Shown: piece by piece, positions 33,902 through 45,257 of the stretch
Position numbering within the stretch: the first letter of the stretch is position 1
How the letters are laid out: every line of letters starts with the position of its first letter
Source: Ornithodoros turicata
Lineage: Eukaryota > Arthropoda > Arachnida > Ixodida > Argasidae
Reading direction: 5' to 3'
DNA length: 64,000 nt
Assembly (NCBI RefSeq): GCF_037126465.1
Contig: NC_088203.1
Location: 55,341,581-55,405,580, forward strand
Notes under the pieces: generated by a model
Database searches by the model: none
Told to the model about the DNA's origin: nothing
The model's input: the letters and a program-made list of their open reading frames with translations, nothing else
Position numbers and translations under genes: made by a program

Positions 33902-36860
33902 ACTCGCTACCTTATGAAAACAGCCAGAAACTAGTGATGACTAGCAGAGGAGGCCTTTGTTTTCGTTAGACAGCTTTATTTCACTAGCTGCGACGTACAC
34001 ATTTGACAGTCAAAATAAATCAAAATATCGAACACTAGTAACGAGGCGATATTTATACGACAAAATCCTGCAGAAGAGTATCCGTACAACCGCAGCAGGG
34101 GCTGTTCTGCACAGCAGTGCGAAAGGTCGAACCTACGTTGACTGTCACGAGACTTCCTACATATCAACGAAGAGTCAATTAGGTAATATGAGGCTCAGAC
34201 CACCACCACAATGATGTCACAGTCCACTTGTGAGCTACAGATTCATAATATATTTCACACACTTCAGCCTTTCACCTAGAATTGCATTCCTACGTGTGTG
34301 TACTAAAAGGCTGAGCTACTGCGTACGCCTTCGGAATGTTCGAAACGTAAACAACCCCGTAGTTCCCAGCCTTTGTCAGCCTCACATAAGTGGACAACGT
34401 CACTACTAACGCTCTGGGGGAATGTGCATCCTAGGCCGACTTCTAAGGAATTCTGCCGGCATATCCCTGACAGTGTCTGATGAAAACCCTGGCAAAACCC
34501 GAGACAGAACAGCCGGCACTTCTTCGCCAACGCTGCGCTGGCCATAATGCAAACTCCGACGGACGCACATTCATTTCAAGTATACGTTAATACGTTAAGT
34601 CGAGCCTGTTGGCACAAATCCATTCTTTAAAGCGCCAGGGGAACGAAGACGAGGGACACGACATCACAGGCGCAACTTTCAACAAACCCTATTATGCCCA
34701 CGTGCCAAAAAACACCGAGAAAATTTGCTTTCAAGTTGTATTCTCCACAGAATGCCGTTTCAAACAAAACAACACGATTCTCAATTTTTTTGGGTAAACG
34801 TACGTTTTGATATGTGACGTCGTATCACAAGTAATACAATGGGTGCTCGTGGCCACATTGAGGATTGTGATAGCGGACAAAGCAGTTGCGGTCCTTCGTG
34901 CAACGAAGTTCACCTTACACTTGACCGTGTACGTGTACTACATATCGTTCATCTGTGGTGAGCATGACTTGCATATCAGTCTCTTTTCGTCCCAGAAGGG
35001 AGGATGGTCAATTTCATGAAACCTGATGTGATCCGGTGCAGACGTCTGTTGGCCTTCGTTTTAGTGGCAGGGCAAGTGATGCACCTGAAGGTCGACCAGG
35101 TGTCTTCTTCCCCACATTTATCAGAGACCGCTTGTGGCATAAGGGTCCAACGAGAAGGAGGGTCCAACAGGCTCACGTGACAACGTGAAAAAGTATCCAA
35201 CGCGAAGAAGGCTCCAATGCGAGACGGATGACCCAACGTGAAGAAGACTACAAGGGGAAGAGGGACCCAATGGGAGACGGAGGATCCAACGTGGTGTGTA
35301 TGAACGTTAGGGAGGGTCGTAGAGGGCGATGCCCTCCTTCTCCAGCGGGGGGTGATGTCCTCTTTTTTATTCCCGTGTCCAGGGCAAAGAACGGAAGGGG
35401 ATACAAAGGAAGAATACCACTTTTCTTCCAAAAGACGGTTCATTAACTACGCTCGTCGCTTTCACTGTCCTTTCGTACAGTTGGGCTGTGGTGACCAAGC
35501 ACAGCGGACGTGTCCGGCTGATGATGGAGTCTAACTACGGTGCTCCAAATCCAATCTACCTGCCCTCCCACAACAGGGCTCTCGACATTATCCAATACCG
35601 CAGCACGAGGTGGGCAAATGCAGTGCTCGAATTTTCACTCGAGTCCAAGTACCCAAGGGACCCTTCAGTGAATAATTATCGGTGTACTGCGTGCTACAAC
35701 TCTGCTGCGTCTCATGAAGTACTGTGGAGGAACACACAGCTGGCCTCGGAAATGGTGATGTTTGGATCCTGGCTGGAGAGCTACCCAGCGGCATTGAAAA
35801 TATCTGGGTCGTGTGGCCAACACAGGAATTTTGCCGTCCCATATTCATTGCAATCTCTACTCACGTTATTCTTCTTTCTATTTTTAATTTTTGTAAATAA
35901 ATGCACGTATGCTCCCTACTCACTTTCGTCTCCCACTACGCTGATGCTACAAATGCGCATAAAGAAAGAGGGAAAGTTTTGAAAAACTTAGTTTTGTGAC
36001 CGAGTGAATACTGACATGGTGAGAGGAGATAACGAATGGCGCGACACGCACATCCTCATTTCAGGAAGTTCGCCACAATAAGACTTCGTTTGGTAATTCT
36101 CCTTCTAATAACACGTAGTGGCTTTTATGATGGCAAACAGCCACCAAAATGTCAAGAAAAACGTCTGGACAGTATGCGCATGGGACATTTAATCCACTTA
36201 CTCATTTCGGACGCGGTGGTAATCTTTAATGCATGACCGTCCAGTTAATAATGCGCAGCCGTGGATCCTTCTACTGGTTGGATGCTACAACACTTTAGAT
36301 ACTTCAACACATAATCGACCGTGAGAAAGGTTCCAACGAGCTGAAGGATCCAAAGGTGCAGAAGGTTTCAGCGTGCTGAAGCATCCAACGAGCAGAAAGA
36401 TCCACGGTTGGATCATTCTGCTTGGTGTATACTTCAGCACATTGGACACTTTGACATATAATCGATCGGAGATGAACTTCTTCAACTTTATTTGTTAACT
36501 TAGTAGCGAACAGTGCCGACAATGAAGAAACTAAGAGTTTACGCAAATCATCATGGTATACAGTCATAAAATATGTACGTGTACCATCTCTGTGATCTTA
36601 TGTGAAACTTGTACATTTCCAGAAGGTAGTTATTGAGGTGAATACCACCCATGCATCTGTTAAGGGCTGTTCCGACATATAGAAGCGCGCTAATATAGCA
36701 ATACAAAAGAGCGCAAAAAAGAAAAGAAAAGAGGCGCTAACTGTCATCTGACGGTTCTCACTTGCAAGGCGGGTCCAATTTAGCGGAAGTAGGTTCGGCG
36801 TTCATTTCCGGTTTCTCCTATCATGGCGCCTTGACAGTGTCGTCGCAGCGCAAGTTCAAA
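33902..36860. other. Unassigned 3-kb stretch with degenerate tandem repeats
   Basis: No gene recognised. A 164-codon plus-strand frame at 35488-35982 has no match I know. 35150-35310 is a degenerate tandem of 20-22-bp units built on GTCCAACG.GAAGAAGG. 36300-36410 is a similar tandem (TCCAACGAGC.GAAGGA) between two diverged direct copies of a 60-bp block (36252-36312 and 36413-36472). A 25-bp block repeats at about 33838-33862 and 33877-33901. Confidence 0.4.
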
Positions 36861-36869
36861 TTAATGTTC

Positions 36870-38679
36870 TTTTGTTGTTGCTGCTGTGGCAACGGCGAAC
36901 CCGACATCCGCTTTTTTGGGTCCGCGAAATATTCTTGTTTCTTGACCAAGAAGGCTACGCGTCCAACCTGATTCCAAGACTGCGGGACAGGGATACGCAG
37001 TACTTCACAGAGTGAGTATCAAGCCGGTTCATGCAGTTTGCAGGTTTATATAAAAAGTGAAATTGTTGCTGGTTGAAGGTTCCTTCGCATGAGCCCGGCT
37101 TCCTTCGAAAGTTTGTTAAAACTTTCGGGACCTGAAATAGCGGCTGATGGACACGAGATGGAGGAAACCGATACCGGCTGAAACGCGCCTCGCACTGACA
37201 ATAAGGTAACCAAAACGAACCATTTAACACACATTACGGGTTATCGGCATGTTGAAGATGATTAGGGGAGATCGAATTATGGAGTGTTACTGGACGAATG
37301 CTCGAGCACGTTGTCTGACACCATGATGCTACTTTGTGATTCGGCAGCTCGATTTTTCTGCATTACACGGGATGGCCTAAAACTCCCGATTTACACACTG
37401 AGAATATGTAATGTGCAGTATTTTTTTTTAAGTTTCTGGCCAGTGGAGATCACCAGAGAAGTATCTCTTTCGGCTTTCGCGTGGGCAGGTCTACCGTATG
37501 CACAATCGTTGCAGCTACATGTCGCGCGCTATGGAAAAAGTTGTCCCCAAATCATGTGAAGTGCCCTTCCACACCAGAAGAATGGAAGAGAGTTGCTCAT
37601 GAGTTCTACACCCTCTGGAACTTCCCAAACTGCGTGGGGGCAATTGACGGCAAACATGTAGTGACAGAATGTCCAGCCAACACAGGGTCCATGAACTACA
37701 ATTATAAGGGCACATACAGCACAGTAAGTCCCATTTCTCTACCTTTCATTGACATTAATAGGAGCTTGAGAGCAGAGATGGGATGTTGCTCGATTAAAAA
37801 AAACGAGTTTAAAGTAGAGCGGATGTGAGGCCATTGGAAATACACAATCATAACATTCATCATACAAGCTGCGTGTGATACCACAGAGAAACCGTTGCTT
37901 TTTTTTTTGGACATCGATTGAAGCAATCTTAGCAAGTGGAAGCTTGTTTGAGAATTGGTTCAGTGACCTAAAGCCTGTTTCAGGTGCTCATGGCAATCTG
38001 TGATGCCCAGTACCGTTTCCTGTGTGTACACATTGGGAAGTGAGAGTGACGGTGGTGTGTTCTCAAGGAGTGAGATGGGCCGCTGCTTTGAGCAGTACAT
38101 TCTGAACCTGCCAAAACCATATTCATTCGAGTACCAAGGACAGGAAATGCCTCATGTCATTGTGGGTGACGATGCCTTCCCACTAAAGAACTATCTCATG
38201 CGACCATATCCAAGTGTATCAGGACTCGGTTACCCCGAAAAAGTATTCAACTAGAGGCTTAGCAGAGCACGCAGGGTTGTAGAAAATGCGTTCGGTATTC
38301 TCTCAAACTGCGGAGACCATTCAAGGCGTCTGTGGAAAATGCTGTTGCGTATGTAAGTGCATGTATTGCGCTACATAATTTTCTTCTGTCTGAAACACAC
38401 AGTAGAGTAATCTATTCACCACCGGGGCTGGATGACCATGAAGATGAACTCCGTGATGTCTTGGATGGGGACTGGCGAGCCGACGATGTGACAGGTCTGT
38501 GTAGCATCGGCCACAGGGTTGGGTCAAATAACTATAGGAAGCAGAGTGCTGAGGTGCGAAGGTTATTTACCAAACACTTTATAGCTGGAGGTGCGGTACC
38601 ATGGCAGGAGAGAATTGTAAATAGAAGCAAGCCATCAACCATGCGTAATGTCAGTGATGTGAACGTCTCCTCTAGTTGA
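36870..38679 (+). pseudogene. PIF/Harbinger transposase (HARBI1-like) pseudogene with introns
   Basis: Exon A ends at 37011 (PLFWVREIFLF..., LIPRLRDRDTQYFTE, donor GTGAGT). Exon B is 37419-37723 (LASGDHQRSISFGFRVGRSTVC, WNFPNCVGAIDGKHV with the first catalytic Asp, donor GTAAGT). Exon C is 37984-38679 (SESDGGVFSRSEMG with the second Asp, IVGDDAFPL, MRPYP, RLSRARRVVENAFGILS with the Glu). A frameshift near 38030 and a TAG at 38252-38254, where a codon before RLSRAR is expected, disable it. An exon between A and B may be missing. Harbinger nucleases need a partner Myb/MADF protein; a minus-strand frame at 39003-39225 might be its remnant, but the match is weak. Confidence 0.75.
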
Positions 38680-40398
38680 CTTTGTTTGGGGCGTTTTTCT
38701 TTTTTTGGTTACCACTGGAAATGTAATACAAGTGTCATCTTTTATATATACAACAGCAGCAAAGCAACTGTGGCTATGACAGTCGCACAGTTTTGGACAG
38801 CGCAAAGGGATGAGAGCTTTCATGTTGCACGTGTTATCTGACTGTAAATGTGTGGGTTCCTGAGTGTGCCAAATATTTGCATTGTTCAAGAATGTGTAGA
38901 GGTCCCAAATTTGGGTTGTGGAGCAATGCGTCATTTGGAAATGCAGACAGACAGTGAACATTTATTATGTTCTAGTTGTGGCATTAATTTAACTCGCAGT
39001 CCTCAAGCTCTGCTTCGAGAAGATTGTTCTGCACCACACTCATAGCTCGCAGCGCCCTCATCGGCGATAACAGTCTTAAGCGTGCTGCAACCATCATAGA
39101 AAAATAAAAAAATGTGGTCCTTGTGTTCCTCATTGCTCTGTTCCTTCTTTTGATGCGCAGATCGCCATTCATTCATATTCTCTCGGATGCAATCCACGAT
39201 TTCATCCTCATTGCGCTTCCTCCTAGAAAGATACACAAGAATCAGCATGTTGATTATCGTCTCCGAGCGTGTTGTAGGTTCAGGAGGCAAATTTTGATTA
39301 TCAGACCTGTCACAGCCATGGCTGAAAAACACAAGAAAATCAGTACTTACTCATTGTTACCCTGATTTAGCACATAAAAAGAAAAAAAAGCACAAAGAGA
39401 AACTCCAGCATTTATTAAGATGTCAGATTCAAAATGTAATCCATAACATGAGATCAGAACTATTTTTTGTTTCTGCTTAGCAATGTTCTGTCACTCACTT
39501 TCTAGTCGCTGGTGATGGAGCAAGCACAGCAGGGCTGAAACAAGAGATGGCCTGATTGCAAACCTTACATGCATGTACACAGAGAGACGAACACTGCATT
39601 GTGGTGTTGTGAATCGCGATCATGTAGTCATCATACTGGACTGTCTTACCTTTGTAGTGACGGCTTCTCAAGTACTCTGTAATAAGATGCAGAGTACAGA
39701 AAGGTGTCATTCACGTTGCTCATGAAGTGAAAATGAAATGTTTACTCAGTGAAATTTAGTGGAGGTGGTGATCGTCTACACCTCTCATTACATAGACCCC
39801 TGTCGTGGACCCTCATGTATGGATACGGCCCTTTTGCCAGGGAGCAAGTAACAGTCAAACGAATGTCCTTGGTTTCATATATTACAAAATGTTTGTCTTA
39901 TGGACGAATGGCAAAATTTACCTGGACGAAGACGATTCGTCTGTAGTTAATGGTCTATGACTGAAAAATAGGAAGAGTTGCATACAAAATTGGGAGGGTC
40001 TGCATAAGAAGTGCCAGTACCACAGCACAACACTCTGTTTCGGAGCAACTAGAAAGGTACACTTGACAGTTACCTTGTAGACACGTCATCGCCATCCTCA
40101 AATGAAGGATACACCATGGTTTCTCTGTGTGATAGATATGTACATGTATATATAATCAAAACGATTCTACGGCCCCAGCGCCACATGTTAGAGATGCTTC
40201 GTGAGGTTTGGAAATTAACAGTAAATAATGCCCCCACAACTGATACTTCACAAACATCTGCATAAAGAGCATACTAACATCAAGCGTTCAACATCAGATG
40301 TGCTTCCCTCTTTTGACACAGCCACCGAGACGTTGAACACGGTCCCACTCCTGTGCAAAATTGTTCTGTATTAGTACATCGACCACCAACGCGTCACG
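38680..40398. other. Unassigned stretch downstream of the PIF/Harbinger pseudogene
   Basis: Only short frames. The minus-strand piece RKRNEDEIVDCIRENMNEWR (about 39165-39225, after a good 3' splice site) may belong to the Harbinger partner protein. Terminal repeats of the Harbinger element were searched for by eye and not found. Confidence 0.35.
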
Positions 40399-40925
40399 TT
40401 AGGATGTACTGTGTGGTACACTTACAAGTTGCAGTCCCTGTCTCCCAGCATGCTGTCCATTTTTCGTATCGTCAGTTGCATTGAGGTTATCAGCGAAGTG
40501 GAGGAACCGCATGATGCTTTCAGGGTGGCTCCTGGACACGACGTCGGCGATAATATCACACCGAGGACCGGTCTCCCAGTAGCATCTGACGCTCGGCATC
40601 TGCATGAGTCCCATCATCACATACATCCCGATAAACTGCTCAACTTCTGCTGCTTTTATGCTCAATGACTTGCCCGTTGTACGACTAGTGTACCCGTTCG
40701 TTTCTTTTACGGTCATGGCTATCATCTTAGCGGTGACAGCCAACTTGAAATAGGCAAGTGGGGACGCAACTGATAAGGGATTTGAAAATGTCTCTGTGTG
40801 TGATGGCAAATTGCAGTCCGCAGCAGTTGCATCCTCCAATGTCCCCTGTCCGTGGACCCTAAAGCACAAGCACCATCACCACACTCGCCTTTATCGTCGT
40901 CATCGGGTTCGTCGGATGAGTCCAA
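40399..40925 (-). pseudogene. PiggyBac-like transposase fragment
   Basis: The minus strand encodes an acidic N-terminus (DSSDEPDDDDKGE) and then, in a shifted frame, SPLAYFKLAVTAKMIAMTVKETNGY, KAAEVEQFIGMYVMMGLMQMPSVRCYW and VVSRSHPESIMRFLHFADNL. These are the first conserved blocks of the piggyBac transposase fold, before its catalytic Asp residues. The rest is missing or follows in an intron, since a GTAAGT donor follows at about 40424. It is not functional as seen. Confidence 0.75.
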
Positions 40926-43917
40926 GAGCTGATCATCAATTGCATCATTGCAATTTTCTCAATTTTCGACCGCCATTTTCGCGATGTGGCGGTTCATTGC
41001 TAAACAACTGCAATGTGTTTTTCCATCAAGAAGTTCCACTATATAATAGTAAAAATTGGAAAAGTACTTTTTGAAACGCGCGGGAATTTTTTTTTTTTTT
41101 TCTGTACCACTCTTCTTAGCATACTGTGGATATGCTGAAGTCTGCTTTCCAACTACGTTCTGCAGTGACAAAGAAGCAATAGCTGTTTACGTCTTCCTAT
41201 ATCTCCCTGTTTAGTGTTTCTTTCGCTTCCTTGTCGTTTGTCCATATTACCAGTGTTTATGGCGTTTTTTTTTTGTTTTTTTTTTGCGTTCCAAGTAACA
41301 TAACTTATCGTACATTCATCCTTTTACTGACAGAAACGACAACAACACTCACACAAAGCACAAAGTCTAGCTTTAGAGCAGATCCGGTTTAAATGATATT
41401 ATGTACGCTAAATACTTGAGCCTCCGAAGAGAATGATGTTCGCTTCATCTCTATTGCTGTGGTAGATATGGGTTGAAAATGGTGTAGCCTTCTTGTGCCT
41501 GGCGCGACGATAGAGTGCTGGTGTCTATCAGCGAAAAGGTTCTTTTCTTGCGCCACATCCTCCTTTGACATCCATAGCGCTTGAACTTTGAGATTGTCTC
41601 TGGCTCATTTGTAGATCTTTTGGCACCAGGATTTGGCCGTCAACAACTCTCTGCGTCCCTCCTACATCGTCACACAGTTCTTTCCAATGTGGCGATGCGT
41701 GGAAGCTGCAGCTGGGGTGACGCCAAAATCTTGCTTTTGGTGGGACAAGCTCTTAAAGTAGCTCAGAAGCCAATTTTAACACCCTGTTTTCTTCCTATAA
41801 AGCTGTTAAGTAGACCAGTAAGATGCACCATGCGAAGTAATCCACACCACAGAGTCATAATTATCGCAGAAATTGAATTTAAAGTACGCCGCAATGAAGA
41901 GCAGTACCACCCTGCGATCTGCCTGGAACGTCACGTTGACACTATAAGGAGAACGCTCGCTGATTGGTCTAGAGAAATGTTGTCTGCTACTCGGCTGTTC
42001 GTGGTTCTGAAAAAGCCTTTCTCCTGGCTCGGTAATGATTCGGCCGCTCCTTCTATCCCCAATTCTTCGGGAGAACTGGCAAAACTGGTTTACGGCGGCA
42101 ATGGGACAAGGCGCTGACCCCCACTGACAGGCGAACCAGAACGAGTTCTGCTTATAACGTCATCGGCGACGTGGCATCATACCTTCTCCTCCTCGTAATA
42201 CCCGGAGTTGCGAGTTAAGGGTGAAGGCGCGGACCCATGTTTGTGTGAGTTCTTTTATGGGAAACAAATTGCACACATTAAAGCCTTTAACGCCATTCGG
42301 TAAAATGACACGCACACTTTCATCAGACATCTTAATCTGAATTTTTTTGGAAGGCCCTCTGTACTCCTTTAAATTTTTAACACGCTTACTCCAGTAGTGC
42401 CAAAGACGATTCCCGCTCGTCACTTCCCAGGCGGTAGAGGCAGGGGAATGAACGTGTAGTATATTTCTATTGTCGGGAAAAACTCACGTGACCTCAGACG
42501 TCGGGCCAATCGTTGGGCCTCGGTAGAGTAGTTTTTTGCTTTGTTTTATTTTGTCTCCATGGGTGACGCGTGACGTAAAGCGACGCTGCCGAGGGGTTCT
42601 CTTTCCCTTTCCCCTCTGTTCTCTCCCCGCTTTGGCGGTTCTGGATTTTCGTTCGCATCCAGTGAAATAAATAAAACGCGGAAGCGTTGGCTCTTTCTGT
42701 TGCACAAGGTGCTTTATTTTTCGGGATTGGTATTTCCAAATCACACATATGCAGTCTTCTGTATCTGCGCCAAACACGAACTTGACATGAACATTGTTTC
42801 TGAAGTTCGAGTAATATGCCGAAGCAACTTCACATTCACTGTTAGCTGATGTCTCAAGTGGAAGACTTCACAGTAGATCAGTAAATTCACTGCACAGGCA
42901 CACACATTCACAAATCCAGCATGACAGGTAACATGTCCATATCCCTTTGCTGCTTGTATAGTGTCACATGTCAAGGCTGACCCGTCACAAAGGAACCTGT
43001 GCAGCTGCTAAGCCAAAAGATGGTGTTCCAACCACTCAGAGTGGCATATCCATTCTATTGCGTCCATGCCGATGCTTTTCTGAAGCAGATATGAGTTGAG
43101 CAGTACCTAGTTGATACCTGAGCAAGAAAGACCAGAACTGGGATCACAAAACGTGAAAACTAAAAATTCTACCGGCCGAAATGCTGAGTATATGCCACAG
43201 GTGCGGTGCTATGCTATGCTACGCTAAGCGGCAGAATGGAATAGGAACTGACTTACCTGCCATCGAGTGGAAAAACACAGTATTGATCCTCCTTGAATCG
43301 TTGTCGCGCCAAGCAAGCGAAGCAGACCTGCGCCTTCCACTTATCTATCACTGAATTTACTTGCGGAAGTATCCAGGAGGATTCGAGTTTTGCAGAGTCG
43401 GTATCGACGGGCACTAAAAGCCATCCAAAGCGGTACCGGCAAAGATGCTTTGCGTGCGTCCCTGCTGCACCATATTTCGAAACTTTACGGCGAACTGCTC
43501 CGGCACCCCAGACACGGCGGAGCCCGCTTTCCCGCGCCACGGAAAGGTTATAATTTTAAACCGACCAATGAGCGCACGCATACCAGGGGAGCGGCCGCAG
43601 GAGCCAATGGGATGCTCTCGGTAGAGAACTCGCGCTTCCACGTAAAAATTTTGACGTTTCATGACGTTTGATGACGCGAAAGGCTCGCAGCGCCTCACTT
43701 TAGTCCGCAAAGGAACTCGCGAGTTTCATCCCCTTGGTAGAGGGCTTTGCATAAAAGGAAAACGTGACTGCATGACGCACAAACTAAACAGGCAAGGTTT
43801 CAAATTGAGAAATTGTGATGCTCAGCTCATATCGGTCTCCTTTTCTTTGAGGACGCTCTCCAAGATGGCGTAGAGCTTAAAGGCGTAAAGCAAAATATCA
43901 CAATGCACCCGGTATGG
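40926..43917. other. Unassigned stretch with a promoter-like GC-richer part
   Basis: No gene recognised; a 178-codon plus-strand frame (41581-42117) has no known motif. Poly-T runs lie at about 41090 and 41260. 42500-43760 is richer in CpG and has CCAAT words on both strands (near 42509, 43565 and 43596), a TGACGTAA word at about 42569 and ATAAAAGG at about 43750, so it may once have been a promoter. Confidence 0.3.
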
Positions 43918-44516
43918 CTAAAAATGTTCGAAGTGTTCGCCATCGGCTGCAATGCACAGGTGAGCTCTCCGAATTGTATCTCTCGCGGCCCTTTTTATTT
44001 CGGATCTGGAGAGCCACGAGCAGAAAGCAGTGATTTCCCCCTGCATGTCGATGCTGTCGATCGTGGCTTGCTTTTGTATACTTCGTCTTTGATGCGACCC
44101 CAGAGGTCCATCGGCTTTAAGTCAGGACACCTGGCGGGCCATGACACTGGACCAAATCGGCCAACCCACTTCTCCCGGAACGTCTGACGGAGCAGCTGTA
44201 CTGCACGCCGCGCGCTGTGAGGTGGATCCCCATCGTGCTGGAACCATACGCGGGTCCGTTCAGCAAGAGGAAGGTCATCAACAAAGCTGAACACGGCATC
44301 TAAAATTTCGCTAGAGTAGCGGTTGGCATTTAGGGATCCCGTGAAAAAGATTGACCCAATAATGACTCCGTTATAAATCCCGGCCTATACATTGAATCCC
44401 CATTCGTACTGATGCTTGCAGTCCCATAGCCAGTGTGGGTTGTTTGGCTCCAATAATGCGCGTTGTGGAGATTCACTTGAGCGATATGGTAGAAGTGGGC
44501 CTCATCAGTCCAAAAT

Positions 44517-44559
44517 AGCTGTCGATGCGCCAAAAAACACTAATCATCATCATCATCAT
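44517..44559 (+). mobile_element. 43-bp LINE tail insertion
   Basis: AGCTGTCGATGCGCC, an A-rich stretch and (ATC)n match the last 40 bp of the LINE at 26313-31740. Flanks CATCAGTCCAAAAT (44503-44516) and CATCAGTCAAAAT (44560-44572) are a target duplication with one base difference. It breaks the first catalytic box of the mariner-type transposase; subtracting it keeps the frame. Confidence 0.85.
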
Positions 44560-44855
44560 CATCAGTCAAAATGACCCCGTTCACAAAGTTTCTGCTTTCC
44601 TCGGTCTGACATAGGATCCAGTTACAGAAATCCAGCTGTTTCTCGTTGTCGCCCGGCTGGAAATGTTGATAAAGGCTCGCATAGTACGGGTGGAATTTGT
44701 GCTTATGTAATATCCTCAGCGCACTTGACTTTGATGTCTGTACTCGCTTTGCCACGGTGCGCAGACTTACGTGGGGACCATCTCCTACTTCTTTCAGGAC
44801 CTTGTTTGTTTGTCTCGACCCACTGGCAGTGATTGGGTGTGACCAGCTCTGGGTA

Positions 44856-45002
44856 CACAGTAAATTTTTTTACACCCCTATGAGTGTAAAATGAGTGTTA
44901 GATAACTCACACCCTTATGAGTGTAAATCCTACACCCCAATGATGGGTGTAACAGGGGTGTCACGTATTACACCCACAAAAAGGGTGTTTATTTGGTGTA
45001 TT
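44856..45002. repeat. Element B left terminus and subterminal TACACCC array
   Basis: The terminal repeat is followed by ACACCC, GAGTGTAAA, ACACCCTTATGAGTGTAAA, TACACCCC, GGGTGTAAC, TTACACCC and GGGTGTTT words at 10-20-bp spacing in both directions. Confidence 0.85.
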
Positions 45003-45257
45003 GTTCCCAAAGATGGCAGGTTCAGGAAAAAAAAGCTTGCTCCCGAAATTCACGGAACACACTGCAACCTGAGTTTGCAACTGTGAGCATCCTATCTAGC
45101 TAGACATTTAGAGCTTAGCTAGCTGCTCTAATAAAACTCATGCTGCTCTTGTGTTCCGTGAATTGGGACATCGCGCTCAAGCTCTTCCTGAAAGTGACTA
45201 TAGTCCTGGAATAGTGAATAACACAACACATTTATTTTCTTCTGTGGGAACTCTCAC

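Noticed and set aside
35488..35982. 164-codon plus-strand frame as a gene
   Set aside because: No recognisable domain; length alone is not enough in repeat DNA.
41581..42117. 178-codon plus-strand frame as a gene
   Set aside because: No motif, no homologue I recognise, and no supporting splice or start context.
44545..44562. Poly-Asp tract in the mariner-type transposase
   Set aside because: It is the (ATC)n tail of a 43-bp LINE insertion with a target duplication, not a protein feature.
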